Shown here: positions 1 to 12,800 of the stretch, piece by piece
Position numbering within the stretch: position 1 is the first letter of the stretch
Layout: the number at the start of each line of letters is the position of its first letter
Assembly (NCBI GenBank): GCA_026745465.1
Contig: JACYXH010000781.1
Coordinates: 1,901,501-1,965,500, forward strand
Source of the DNA: Lota lota
Lineage: Eukaryota > Chordata > Actinopteri > Gadiformes > Lotidae
Direction: 5' to 3'
DNA length: 64,000 nucleotides
Program-made: the position numbers and the translations under genes
The notes under the pieces: model-generated
Told to the model about the DNA's origin: nothing
Database searches by the model: none
The model's input: only the letters and a program-made list of their open reading frames with translations

Positions 1-1986
1 AACCTATGATTCTCTGATATGTATTTAAACCAGAAGTCGCCACTCATCAGTCTGCCAAGAAAATATGTTGTTATCATTGTTCAAGGTTATTATGTACTTG
101 GTATCGGTCGGCTGAAGTGACATGATGACATTGCTCGAGCTTTGAAGCCTAATCATATTTCCGCTCTACATTTGTTTTTCTTATGTCTGAATGTATTATT
201 TAGAGAGGAAATGTAAGCTGGAATACGCTTGTGTTTGTACTGCCATCTGAAGGCTAAATCGACTACACTACACAATGACATGACTTCCACTCTTTACTTA
301 TTTTCTGTAAATGTATAAATATGTTTGTATTATATTTACTACCATGCGTTCAGTCATGTTTTTGTTGCTTTAATGAGTTGTAGGAAAATTCGAGATGTAA
401 AACTTTCAAGATAGATGACAAGATCATTTAAAAATGTTTTCACCCTTAATTGCAAGGAACAAATGTAACTTTAGGGAAGAATGGCATAATGTGTTGTCCT
501 GATTCACTTCCCCGATAGGCTGGTCTATCAAATGTGGCCGTGGCTACAGCATAATTGGGTTCTTCATGTCCAATAAAGTGGGGGATTTCGTGGTCTTTAA
601 GGCCTCTTGTAAAACACCCAGGAGGAAACAGCACACACGGCCACTTATGGCCGTGTGTCAACTCAGTACCCAGTCAATAGTGGCCATTTTTTATCAACAC
701 TCTTATCTGTCTGCTCTGGTTATTGATGTTGGTTGGCCTGAGGAGCTACTGCTGCTGGGCTTACTGACCCAGTGGACCTTACCTGTGGAGGTAGATTACA
801 TCTTGTGGTATGTAGCACTGTGACATTGGCTGTGACCAGTGCCACCACTTGGTGAACACATTTACATTGAGTCATTTAGCAGACGCTTTTATCCAAAGTG
901 ACTTACAAGTGAGGCTGATAGCAATCAAAGTATACCATCAGTACTGGAGTATCTACAAAAAATTCCAAGTGAGATCTGTAGACTTGACCAGTTGTTCTGT
1001 TTATTTGGGCCAAGATCCACCATACTACTGGCTCCTCATGCATGTCCACCGCCTTAGAGGAGTCCTCATTTAATGGCATCCCTGGAGGCCTGACATGGGC
1101 CTGTAATGGCTCCTAACACCATTACAGAAAACGGTATGGGTATTTGCTTTCCTTACCAGACTTTGGGATTGATTCCTTCCCAGAACCTGGTCAATGCATT
1201 CAGTGGTGTTCGTGAACACTGTGTTGTTGAGGAGTCCTTTGACATTCAATGATTGTGAAGTCCTGGGATACTGTAGGCTTTGTTGTCCTTGGCACGCAGA
1301 TCGCCTTGGCGCCATCTCTGGTTTCCTTGACACAGAATTGTTGTGCATCTTGAAGACAATGCCATTATATGTCTGCCCATTTGGCACCTAGGCACTCTTA
1401 GCCTCTCCTGTGATCCTCTCAAGGTTTCCTCTAAAGGAACTGTGATTTAAGTGACTTGACTTGCACACAAAGCATTAGGATAGCAGTGCATAGTCCCTCA
1501 GTCATTTATACAATTTTGTAAGATCAAACCAGATTTCTTCTATGTTTTGTCTTGCCCCAATATACTGGTGATCTTGGAATTATATCACATTACAGATATT
1601 GAATACTAAATATGTGCTGTCTTTAAGGCAGTGTTATTTGATTATTGTGATTTAATCTGTATTGACCTGTATTGAAGTCTTTGCTTTTCCTTCCTAGGTT
1701 ATGCTGCCCAAAAGCTGCCTGAGTCCCAGTGAGAAAGAGAAGGGCTAAAGTCACACAGATTCAGAAGCTTACAGAACTCCATCACTTCTTCTCCTGTTGC
1801 CCCACCCCTCCATCCTGCAGAGACATGTCAGACCCAAGCCTTCCCCAGCCCAACACCCACACCGTGACGTCTGTCGTCCACAGTGTAAGTCCACCAGAAC
1901 CCGACCAAACCATACCAACCTACACCAGACCCGGGCCAAGACCACATTATACAACACAAGATAAGCAATTTTTTGTATCTACAGTT
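1..1986. other. Intergenic or upstream sequence, no gene recognised
   Basis: AT-rich sequence with short open frames only. None shows a recognisable domain or a chain of splice-compatible exons. It holds a LINE/SINE tail near 850-930 and one weak terminal-exon-like stretch at 1698-1748, discussed under findings. Confidence 0.5.
850..930 (-). repeat. SINE/LINE 3' tail remnant
   Basis: The segment around 'cagacgcttttatccaaag' is, on the minus strand, the tail 'ctttggataaaagcgtctg' that ends many fish SINEs and their partner L2-like LINEs. The same tail recurs near 4590-4650, 11940-11972, 13770-13800, 15750-15800 and 61615-61655. No SINE head is visible here. Confidence 0.65.
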
Positions 1987-2056
1987 AAATACACCGTAGC
2001 TACGGTGTATTTCACTGTAGCTACGGTATATTTCCCTGTAGCTACGGTGTCACTGT
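1985..2056. repeat. Three tandem copies of a GTAGCTAC-centred palindrome
   Basis: The core 'accgtagctacggt' appears three times in about 70 bases with a spacing near 22 bases. The first copy lies in a perfect 26-base palindrome (1987-2012); the next two are imperfect, with tgtagctacgg cores. No gene is close. It could be a fold-back remnant or simply an expanded palindrome. Confidence 0.7.
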
Positions 2057-2059
2057 ACA

Positions 2060-5000
2060 AGCCAGGCCAGACCCAGGTTATTACAATGCCAGAAGCAGGC
2101 TTTGGCTACATGATTTGAACACATTATTCAAATAGCTCTCCACAGCTAGTGGGATGTGGCATTTAGATAACCAGTGTGGCTAGATTGGATTGGTGCATGA
2201 ATCTGGTTGTTTGGATTGGTTATTGATTCCGTGCCAAACAGTAAACAAGAATGGCTCGGACTCTAAACAGATGACTAGCCTCGTGGGAAGCACTGAAATC
2301 CGTTATTATAAGATTAGATGTTCTTTATTAATCCCAGATGGGAAATTAGGGAACCCTAACCCATATTGCGATCAATGCTGGCGTGCCCATTCCTGGAAGT
2401 ATTACAAACAAAAATCGATATATTTGCCTACTGTCTGGTCCAGGCAGTAGGCTGATGTCCTAATGGTTGGTGTTTGGAGGAGGTCTTTGGGGGAAAACAC
2501 TGAAACAGGAAGTCCTCTGGGTTAGAGAAATGATTTGTAATGCTGAGGCTTCACAGCTGTTGAGCACCAAACCAGGCCTTACTGTTGCCTGCCACACTCT
2601 GTCTCCCCCCGCCCCCCTCTTGGCATATCCCCCCCTACCATGCTGGATTTATGCTGTCTCAGCGGTCTCTTGCTAGTCTGGCATCACATTGTGTATTTTG
2701 GTATGTTTTTGCTGTTCCTTGTAGAAATCTGGGCTTTGTATAGCCACCGCACACACACACACCAGACCACACACTCTGGCCCCCAGAGTAACGTGGAAGA
2801 ACACCAGGCAGGTCAAAGGTCGTACAGTTCACCGCCTTTCTCTTTGTTTATTTCAGTTTTATTTTTATAAATAAATCTGAGTTCGGGACAAACTGCTGCT
2901 GCCTCACAGACAGTGTGGATAAGTTGTTAGGTTTAGCAGTTGAAAGCACATGGTAGACATGAGAGGAAGAGAGCAGTGATAGACAGCAGCTTTCTAGATG
3001 TCTTTCTAGATGTCAGTCTTCAGATGAGTGGTTATGTTGTCTCACTGAGGTCTGTCGAGCCATCCTTCTGTCTGGAAGCACTGGCCAGACGGGAGCAGTG
3101 CATAAAAAGAAATCCACCCAAAATGTTAACCTTTTATGGTAACGTTTTGATTTGAAATTCTCCAAATGGCCACAGACGGAGACAGCAAATACATACATAC
3201 AAAAACACCCTGTGAAAAACAGAGAATACATTGACAAAGTTGGTCAAATAATTAAAGGGTTGGTGAAGGAAGCCTATAGTATAAATGCAGGTTAGGAAAT
3301 TGTACAGTTATATCTGTTCCAGAACAGGCCTTCGTACATGTGGATAATTATAGAACTAGAACTTATACTAGAAATCTGGTATATTTTACAACTATGGAAA
3401 GCCAGCCACTGGTGTTCCACCCAATCAGCCAGCAGCAGCTTGGATACAGGAAGTGCCAGTTTTCACTGAGCTTGGCATTTTGGTTAGCATCCAGTGAGTT
3501 ACTTCCGGTCTGGGCATTGCTCAATCACATGGTCATCAGGGCAACCAGAGGCACTTCTCAGCGACTGGGAAGCAAAGGATGAAGTGGATAATCGGCCTGA
3601 TAAGTAGGACGATTTCATATCCTCTGCTCACTGGCTTTGGAGCGACACGGAATTCATGTCTTTGTGTCAAATTATGTTTTAACACCTCCACATAAGACAT
3701 TTAAAAAAATACAAAAGGGAGTTTTCTCAACTGTTTCTCAAGCAAGGACAAATTTAGACATGTAAATCATAGTTTTGTAGGCCACTTCAAGCCTGCAAAT
3801 ATTTAACAACTAAATGCCCTGGGGCCTGTATCTAATATTGACCAACTCAGACTAAATTATAAATTTGTCTGTTAGTAAAGTCAATAGGCATGTTTGACAA
3901 AGTGACAATGAATATTTATTTTCATTTAAGTGTAATAAATACAAAAGTCCACAAAGTGCAGAGTCGGTTAATTTACTGCATCAGTAAACCTTCCCAGTCA
4001 TCTCTTTTGTCCCGTAGCTTTCTTTGCTCTGGGTTAATAATTATCTCCTTAACAACAATATGTATAAACTAGTTCATACACAATTCAGATAACACATTTG
4101 TTTGGATTCTGAACATCATTTTGAAACATGGGCGATGATGATTTCCTGATTCCAAGCGACCCAGGTCACATGACGGGGGAAAGGGGAGGGACAGAGGTGG
4201 GGTGGAGAGACTATGCCCATGGTCAACAGCTCTTATGAATAATTCCAACGTTTCACAGCGAAAAGGAAATCCGTCTCTGTCTTATATTTAGCCAAGGATG
4301 GCTGTGTGACAACTTGATGGATTTTCTGTACACACCGAAGGTGAGTTTGAACAGTTCCACCACAACCAACTACACATAGCTGAAATAGCTTTCCAATCAA
4401 GGGTTCGCCCGCACGATTTAGTTTGAGCCTGCAATACCCAGCTCTCACCCAGCTGGTGCCCTAGTGGTTTGGCCTATCAGGCGTATTATTTAATAGCAAT
4501 GACCTGTTTTAAGATGACTAAAAACCTTCAACACTAACTAATAATATCCTCTGGTTTGTAGTTAATCTAGTAGCAGATTTGTATAGCTGTTTACATTAAC
4601 ATTTTGGCATTTGACAGACACTTTTATCAAAAGTGACTTACAAGTCAGGCTGAGAACAATCAAAGTAAAGTACTACAGAAAAAGGTAGTGCCGTTTGACC
4701 AAGTTTCTAAAAAACAAATGGACATGGTGCAAAGTTGCTCTATGGATCATGTCATTGCTTTTGTCATTGTTAGGCAAAAACTGACTTTGAAGTTTCTGAA
4801 TTCCCCAACGGTGGTAAAGATCAAAGTGCGTTCTAGACTTCTGGCGCTGAAACGACAAAAATCGGCAAAGCTGTTGGGTTCCCACATTGTGGTATCCCGT
4901 TGGTCGGCTCAGACCCCACCAGCACCACACAGTCTTTCTCTTCCTCTAATACATCACTGATTACTGGTAGTCATTGGCGCGATGCTGGTCGCACCTAGCT

Positions 5001-5430
5001 TAAAGAGTAACCAGCAGCGTTTATAGTTCATATCTGATATGATTTGACGTTATTGGGTGACATTGTTTTGTTTGAAACTGCCACAGGGTTTATCGGGCAA
5101 GACGTGGCAAAACAACGTTTTTATTCGCCTAGGTTATGGTATATTTACGTTATTTTAGGATTTTACACTACTACAGCGCTCTTTAGTCCAAAATGGCGGA
5201 GTATCGCCAACCAAAGGTCCAATGATACATTTGAATGTACAAGCCCTTTAGCTATGTCCAGAGGGAACCGGAGTAAAGGTGTTAGTTTAAGGCCAGATAA
5301 GAATCTTCATCCGCTCTGTCTCTCAGATCATATGTCCTACAATCATTGTGTCCTTGAGAAGTACCTTACTTTAAGAAACCACCTTTCACAACTTGTTTCC
5401 TTGATAAGACTTGTTTTCGAGGGAAAACGG
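2060..5430. other. Non-coding stretch, no gene recognised
   Basis: I see no gene. The stretch 'ctttattaatcccagatgg' near 2324 resembles the 3' ends of fish LINEs, and a similar stretch occurs near 63740. A second degenerate SINE/LINE tail lies at about 4590-4650. The rest is unassigned, with only short open frames. Confidence 0.45.
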
Positions 5431-5434
5431 ATGT

Positions 5435-6176
5435 TAGAGCGGGAGTAGCAGGAGTCAGGGAAGGATTTGTATTGATCGGTTGGAATGCTTTGGCCAATCG
5501 CTCTGAGAAGTCAGAGAATAAATTTGATTTGCGCGAGTGAGCCCAGGTCATGAGCCCATGCCATTGCCTGAGGTGTTGTAAAGCCTGATGGCTGTGGGGA
5601 CGAAGGATGAATCGTCTACTGCGGCTGCTTCTCTGACCTGCCAGTATGTTGTGGAGGGGAGGACTGACATTATCCATAAAAGAGGGCACTTGCCACCACT
5701 GACTGGTAAAACATGTGCAGCATTTTACTGTACACGTCAAAGGACCTAAGCCTCCTTAGGTTAAAGAGCCGGCTGTGCCCCTTTCGGTAGAGGACATCCG
5801 TGTTCATGGACCAGTGCATATTGTTGTCCAGATGCAAACCCAAGTATTTGTAAGTTTGTACCACCTCAATGTCCACCACTTGAATGTTGACTGGCTGAAG
5901 AGGGGGCTTAGACCTGCGAAGATCCACCACCATCTCCTTGGTCTTGGAGGTGGTTAGTAGGAGGCAGTTCGTATTGCTCCAGTCACTGAAGGCCTTCGTC
6001 AGGCCCCTGTACTCCCTGTCCTGCCCATTCCTGATACACGTCACAATAGCAGTGTCATCAAAGTATTTCTGGATATGGCAGGACTCAGAGTTGTGCTCAA
6101 AGTCTGCTGTGTACCATGTGAACAGCAAGGTAGTTAAAACAGTCCCCTGTGGAGCCTCAGTGCTGCTTACTGCCAA
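5435..6176 (-). mobile_element. LINE reverse-transcriptase fragment (L2/CR1-like), degenerate
   Basis: On the minus strand 6176-5670 encodes a reverse-transcriptase palm region. It begins with APQGTVLTTLLFTWYTADF, carries the catalytic box as FDDTAIV (usual YADD/FSDD class), and continues with TSKTKEMVVDLRR and TYKYLGLHLDNNMHW, typical of fish non-LTR elements. It ends SVVASALFYG. After a frame break the C-terminal tail continues toward about 5435. There is no endonuclease and no upstream RT, so this is a 5'-truncated dead copy. It abuts another repeat at about 6172. The exact clade is uncertain. Confidence 0.85.
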
Positions 6177-6660
6177 TCATTACCTGTTTTCGAAGTTAAA
6201 CATACAAAAAGGTTTAACTCAATCACAAACCACCGACACCCTCTCTGTGTGTGATACCTGGGTAAGATGGCCCCCAGACCTGTTGGTCTGTGGGAGATCT
6301 GTTATTGTAACTTTAAGACAAAAGAAGGGCCATTTGCTGCTAATACCAACCCCTCAGTTGCTCCATTGATTAATTCCTTAAGACCAGTAGGAGGTTAGAG
6401 ACAGATGTTTGGCAGGGAGGGGGATAAAAACAGGATGAAGAAATAACATAATTACTGTCTGATCAACTGACAGTGGGGTCAGGGACAGGGATCTGGCAGG
6501 GAGGGGGGTGAGGGCAGGGCAAAGGTGTCATCTTATTAACTCTTTGGTCAACTAACAGTGGGGGGTCAGAGACAGGTGTCTGGCAGGGTGGGGGATGAAA
6601 ACAGAACGAGGTGAAACCATATTTGTTTAGCGATTAATACAGTCTTCTTCATAATCTCCA
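6172..6660. repeat. Dispersed repeat shared with the insertion at 37.2 kb
   Basis: From 'ccaatcattacctgtt' onward this stretch matches about 37,215-37,605 in the same order: 'cagacctgttggtctg', 'gaagggccattt', and repeated 'tctggcagggaggggg' blocks, ending near 'gattaatacagtctt'. Here the segment containing 'gtcagagacaggtgtctgg' is repeated about three times. It looks like part of a medium-copy, possibly LTR-type or non-autonomous element. No protein is encoded. Confidence 0.65.
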
Positions 6661-7248
6661 GGGTTAGGTTACTACTGTAGCAGCGATAACAATATCTCAT
6701 GTGCCGTAATCTCATCTCACTTTACTGTTGGACATATCTTAATCACACAGCATAAAGTTTATAAGATGATAACTGCTCAAATCTAGCCTCCCTTTCCCTC
6801 CTTTTTAAAAGCCGAATGAATTAAGATAACGTTCCAGCCGTCCCAGTATTTTATTCTCCAGTAATCAAGATAATAGATTAGAGCTCCGCTGATTGGCTAA
6901 AACAGGAAAAAACAAAACGGGAAGAGAAATGAGAAGCGAGCATTCCCACACACGCAACACTTTAGTCCTAACTTTTTCCTCCTTCCACTGCTGACTGAAG
7001 CTCTGCTATACTATAAGCATACTGCTTATAAACAGTCCATGTTCTCTTTCGTTGTTTAAGACCAAACATGGGCATCCATTTGGTGTCTTTAGTGTTTATA
7101 GTCGAGAAAGGAACTGGGCTCTATTGCATCATCGACGACCACACACCCTCCCTCCTCTCTCTGCTGGTGTCCCCACAGGCTGAGTCTGCAGAATGAGAGG
7201 ATTGAGACCTAGCTGTCATGATCATCTCTCAGAATCACCTCTGTCTTA

Positions 7249-7340
<92 letters not shown>
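7249..7340. repeat. (CA)n microsatellite
   Basis: Uninterrupted CA dinucleotide run of about 90 bases. Reading frames crossing it are artefacts. Confidence 0.97.
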
Positions 7341-7341
<1 letters not shown>

Positions 7342-8429
7342 ACTCTATCTCACACAGACACGGACTCACTCTCTCTCGTCCCCTAAAGAGGACATACAGT
7401 CTCTCTGTCCCTCTCCTCTATAGAGGACATACAGTCCCACCGGTGCAGATATGTACAGCTAACAATTTGTTATTTTTAGAGATACACTTCAAAACCAACG
7501 GACCGCTACCGAGCTGTGGACCATTGGCCACCAGGCCGCAGAGATTTAGAGATGAAAAAAAAAAAGACATTTCATTCAAATAAGTTCTATTATAATTTTT
7601 ACAGTCTATTTATATTGTACCAAATTGAACCGCACAATGAGTAACTTGGTGTCCTTAACCCAACTATAGTTGTCAATGCAGAAAGCATAGACAACCGTCA
7701 ACAAGGCAAGGACTTGTTCCGTCAACTGCACTAATCGCAAAAGCAAGGGATAGAAAAAGTTTAACATACCATGATGTTCACTCCCTTTATTAAAAACATA
7801 ACGCAGTTATGGATCTAAGTCTTTAAAAGGGCCAATCGAATGATTTGTAAGCACGTCATTTTCTTTAACTGTCAAACTGCCGAACATGTCATTCATTGGC
7901 TGTTTCAAATAGGCTATGATCATCATTATTGAACCTGTCCATGTAACGTTTTGACAACATCAATGAACAACTAATCTACGAAGGCCAAGTTAATAAATCT
8001 TAACGTTTTTCGTTACTCAGTTAACTTAAGCTAGCCTTATAACATTTCTTAGAATTACAAGAGGGCCAATTCTGTCAATCATTTATGCAGTCAAACTATT
8101 GTGTTTGAGTCAGTGATATTAGGAGGACACTACAAACAAACATTAGCTATGTAACGTACTAAAGAAAGACAAACCATCACATTCACCTCTGGAAATAGCG
8201 TTTTATCATTCCATTATCAGACTTTCCAAGGAAAAGTTCAATACAATGCCAGTTAAACATTGATTACAATTGTTGTAGTCGCTAATGTAGTTTATGGTAA
8301 CAAAGCGGTTTGTTGCCCCCTGGTTGTGGGTGCAGCCATGTTTGTAACGGGAAACTCGTCTGTTGGATGCCCTTATGCGCCGGAAATGAATATGTCTGAA
8401 TAAAGGTATTTCAAAACCTTTCAAGTTCC

Positions 8430-8592
8430 TGTTGGGGCTCACCGGGTAGAGCGCGTACCATCAAGGCTTGGTCCTTGCCACAGCGACCTGGGTTCAATTC
8501 CTGCGGTCCTTTGCTGCATGTCCTCCCCACTCTCTCCCATACCTTCCTGTCTATCTCACTGTCTCTTCATGAATAAATGCAAAAAAAAGAAG
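8430..8592 (+). repeat. tRNA-derived SINE
   Basis: The head reads like a tRNA promoter: box A-like 'gctcaccgggtagagcgcg', then box B-like 'gggttcaattcc'. It is followed by the fish SINE body 'ctttgctgcatgtcctcccc' and an A-rich end after 'aataaatgc'. A related 3' part lies at about 18,165-18,262. Confidence 0.75.
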
Positions 8593-8894
8593 AAAAAGAA
8601 AGTGCCTGTTACTATGCAGTTTGTATTTGCTAAACACAATGCAAGGTCATCCATATATGGTCATGACCTTCTATATGTCATATTTGTTGAAATTCTCTTT
8701 ACATCCCAATAAATCAAATGCTCTGACAAAAAAAGAAAAATCCGGTGTCTCTGGCTGTCGCAGGCCTGTATTGAGCGTGTTAAATCGCCGGCCGTGCAAA
8801 TATTTAAGATTTGCATACCGGGCCACAGTAACAAAAAAGGTTGAGGAGACCTAGTTTACTGTATTTGTTCTGATCTGCACACGGCCAGATACAA

Positions 8895-9170
8895 ACACTC
8901 CTGTAAGTAAAGTCAAATGTTAGTAAAGTCACCTCTAGGTAAAGTAAAGTCACCTCTAGGTAAAGTAAAGTCACCTCTAGGTAAAGTAAAGTCACCTGTT
9001 GGTAATGTCACTTGCAAGTAAAGTCCCCTGAGGGTAAAGTAAAATCACCAGTGTGTAAAGTCCCCTGAGGGTAAAGTTAAATCACCAGTGTGTAAAGTCC
9101 CCTGTTAGTATAGTCTTCTGTTAGTAAAGTCACCTGTTCAGTAAAGTCACCTGTAAGAAAATTGACCTGT
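8895..9170. repeat. Minisatellite, unit near 'gtaaagtcacctctag'
   Basis: About 15 degenerate copies of a 15-18 base unit built on 'gtaaagtcacct'. The first few copies are nearly identical and later ones diverge. It ends about 700 bases upstream of the proposed first slc4a2 coding exon. Confidence 0.85.
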
Positions 9171-9711
9171 ACGTAGATAACCTGGAGGTTAATTGTAGGG
9201 CACCTGTTAAGCTGCCTCACATGATCATTGTGAAGTTTAGTTAGGGACATTCTTGGTTTTTTTTGTATACACTGAACCCAATGTTGTGGATCAACGATCT
9301 CTCTCTCAGACACTACACACACTATACACATTCAATATACACATGCACATACACACAAACACCATACATGCACGTAGGCATATGCGTACTCATGCGTACT
9401 CATGCACACACACTCTCTACCAGCCACACCGTGTCCCCAGACTAGCATTGTGTCCTTCAAGGCTGATTGACCCAGAGTACCACGGTCAATATTTGGGCTT
9501 CATGTCGCCAAGTGGAAACACGAACGGCACACCGAGCCGACAAATGGTGTGTGTTTGTTTGAACATCTCTTGTCCTTTTCAAGCGATGTGTGTGTGTGTG
9601 TGTGTATGTGTGTGTGTGTTTTCAAAGTGGGCATGAAAGAGGTGTTTATTCTACCCAGCATGAGGGCTGATAGGGTCCTGATTACAGTGGTCACGAGGGT
9701 TTGATAAGCGC

Positions 9712-9768
9712 TGGTAGCTAGCACCGCCACTAGCTAGCACCGCCGCTAGCTAGCACCGCCGCTAGCTG
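9712..9768. repeat. Three 16-base repeats containing GCTAGC
   Basis: The unit 'tagctagcaccgccgc' occurs three times in a row, each carrying the palindrome gctagc. The array lies about 110 bases upstream of the proposed first coding exon of slc4a2, so it probably falls in the promoter or 5'UTR. Function unknown. Confidence 0.75.
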
Positions 9769-9875
9769 CTCTTAATAGAAGCGCCCTGATTCCCGCTGCA
9801 CTGTTGCCATGGTAGTCAGCCGCTGACACCTCATCATCGCCTCACTGTCCCTGAATTCCGTAAAGGCACACTAGC

Positions 9876-9884
9876 ATGAGCCAG
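9876..9884 (+). CDS. slc4a2: slc4a2 exon 1, short coding exon (Met-Ser-Gln)
   Basis: ATGAGCCAG followed directly by the consensus donor gtaagt. It joins in phase 0 to exon 2. Its 5' end is not visible. Mammalian AE2b1 likewise starts with a three-residue alternative exon (Met-Thr-Gln), so this may be a b1-type promoter, with a longer a-type first exon further upstream. Confidence 0.65.
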
Positions 9885-12800
9885 GTAAGTCTTCTCCAAC
9901 AACTAACTCACCTGCTTTCAGACATATCCTTGAATAATCCTCATTCAATTAAGGTTAATCATTAGATGGTTATTTCATTATTTTTAATGGCTTGGTTGTT
10001 TGTCAGCCAGCTGGCAAGTCAACCAGGGCTTGTTGAACAACATGGTGTGAAAACTCGGTCACCTCTGAAGGTTTCTCGCACATCTTTCCCATGTCTAGAG
10101 ATTTACTGTAAAACCCTGATCTGTGAAGCAGTAAAACTGTACAGGAGACTAGATGGTGGTGAATAGGAAACAATGACCATAGTGTACAGGAGACGAGGAA
10201 GGTAGTGAATAGGAGAGCAGGTAATGGTTTTTAATGACGACTAAATAAACAAGACGTTGTATAGTGAGATTGTGGTTGAAGGATATTAAATTCAAGCCTG
10301 GGGATTTAGATTGTGTAAATAATTATGATCTGTAACGTGCTGCTCTTGGATTAGATAAATAACTACATTATTCATCACCGAATATTTTTTTGTTTTTGTT
10401 ACAACAGATGTTCTAAATGTTCAAACTACTTTGGTCAAACAACTGCTGTGAAAATGGCACTAAATACCTTGACATATCCTCAGGCTCCGGTTACATCCAG
10501 CTATGCTGATGTTTTTAGTAAAAACTGCTAATCGCGTACCGGTACTCTCGCTGTGAATCGCGGTCATGGTGAATGAGAATGTTATGGAGATTCATAAACC
10601 ATGTATAGAGGTCAGAGGTCAGCTGAATACCTACTTGTGTCTGCTGGATCTGGGCTGCGATTGGCTTGTTCGTTTTTATAGTGAATCGAACCTTGGGTCA
10701 ACATTGGATGTGTACCCAGCAGCCCAACCTGAGTCTCTGTTCCTCCTCTCTCACACTCACCTGGGTGTGTGTGTGTGTTTACACACAGGTCAAAGGTCAA
10801 CACATCCTCTCCCAGTGGGTCCTGGGAGTTTCTGTGTTTTTATTTGATTTCCGATAGATGGATTACCAAATTGGAAAAGCATTTAAACTAAAACTAGAAA
10901 TGTAGGAACTGGTATATCACAATTCTTATTCTGTTGTGTTAAACCCTCTCAAAGTAATCTGGATCCATCAATACCTGGATCAAATGATCAGTCAGTAGCA
11001 ATGTAAACCAAACAGATCTATAGATAGATCTAAAACTGTGTATCTTCTAAATTAATGTATTAATCCAAGGGCAATCAAGGATATCATCATCTGAAGGCCA
11101 GTTTTTGTCCATTTACCTTGTCTTACTTTATGATCTCCGTTCCTTAACACCTGCTCCACATACCACGCCTTTATTTTGCTAGGATTTTCTCCATGTTATG
11201 GAAAAACCCCATGAGGTTGTTTGCACATACCTGACCCTAAAGGGTCAACATGTGAAGTAAGGGGGTTAACCTATACAGCTATAGGGTGCTGTATGTGATA
11301 CCACAGTTCAACCATCAGGGGGTCCCTGTACCAGGAGCCCCCCTAACCTCGAATGGACAGGAGGAGGAGGAGAGGAGCTGAGCTGAGAGGACAGAGGAGG
11401 AGACAAGAAGGGAGGAGTGGAGAGCAGAGCAGAGGTGACTACGGGAGAGAATGAGAGGAGAAGAGGAGAGTGCAGTGGTCCTATCCACCACCAGGGGAGA
11501 GTTCAGTATGGGGCCCAGGTCTTGGGTTTCCTGAGAACACTGTCGTTGGGGGGTGGGGGGGGGGGGGGGGGGGGTGGGGGGGGGGGGGGGGGGGTGGATA
11601 GATTAGGTTTCCGTAGCAATGCCCCTCCCTGCGTCTGCAGCAGAAGGGGGTCATGGCTAGCGCCAAGGGCAACGTGCGGTATCCACAGCAACGGGGATAG
11701 TGGACGTGCTGGGTGGGAATGAATCTACCTGCTCTCCTCTTCCTCCTCTCCTCCATATCTTCCTTGTCCAAATAAACAGCTGTGCTGCATGCCACAGGGC
11801 TACAGTGGCAGGCTTGAGCAGGATAGTCTTGTGGTTAAGGTTCTGGGTTGATCCCCAACATCTGCAGTCTAACCTGTAGTGATCCTAGAGCAAGATGACC
11901 CCTAACCCCGACCGGCCCCTAAATGAAATGTATCTTAATGCACTTTGGATAAAAGCATCAGTTAAATGAGTATACTATACGAAATAGAAACCCCCTTCTT
12001 TATTTTCTGGGTCACATCATTTCTGTCATCAAGTTAAAGAGCTTTTGATCAAAGCAGGCACGTTTTGCGTTGTTTCTAAACGGGGCTAATTTTATGTCAT
12101 GTCACAGCACCATATCATCCGCTGCGGTGGGAGAGTCTCTGCACCGCAGCGCCCTTTGGTGGCGATGCATGTGAACTGCGCCCACCCACTCTGCTCACAG
12201 AGCATTCAAGAGGTTGTCGGTTCCCAAATGAGATGCTTTTAACACATTTCCATTCCATTTAAAATATGTAATATAATTATAGAATATAATATAACATTTT
12301 ACAGTTAAAACAGAAAGAGACATTTATTGAGATAGTTTAATTTATTGTGTGTCATTGTCTGTTCTCTGCAGCCCGAGGCCCCCACCTCCTCTTCCTCCTC
12401 CTCACTCCGCGGGGCCCCTCGGCCCGAGGAAGAGGAGGATGAAGACGACCTGAACAAGGCCCTAGGTGTCCAGCGCTTCCAGCAGATCTTGAGCCCTGCC
12501 TCCGTCGTCCCCGACGACCAGCACCGCAACTACCATGAGGAGGACATCCAGTGTAAGCTGTGTGTATGTAATTGTGTGTGTGAGAGAGCCACGTTCACAA
12601 AGTCCACTCCAGTCTTTGCAGTCAACCATCTTGATTCATCTCATCAACAAAACTTTATTAATATATTATTTATATTTAATGCAAAATTACATATTAGAAA
12701 GTTCTTAACAACGGAAACAACCCAAGGACAAGAAATAAAATAGTTATATATGAGGGCATCACTCACAAAATAATCAGACACCGAATACATGTGAGAGGTG

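Larger units (their letters stand above)
6661..9840. other. Upstream flank of slc4a2, no gene recognised
   Basis: No coding exon is convincing. The stretch contains a CA array, a tRNA-derived SINE, a 'gtaaagtcacc' minisatellite and short CA-rich tracts. Further promoters or non-coding first exons of slc4a2 could lie here but cannot be placed from sequence alone. Confidence 0.45.
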
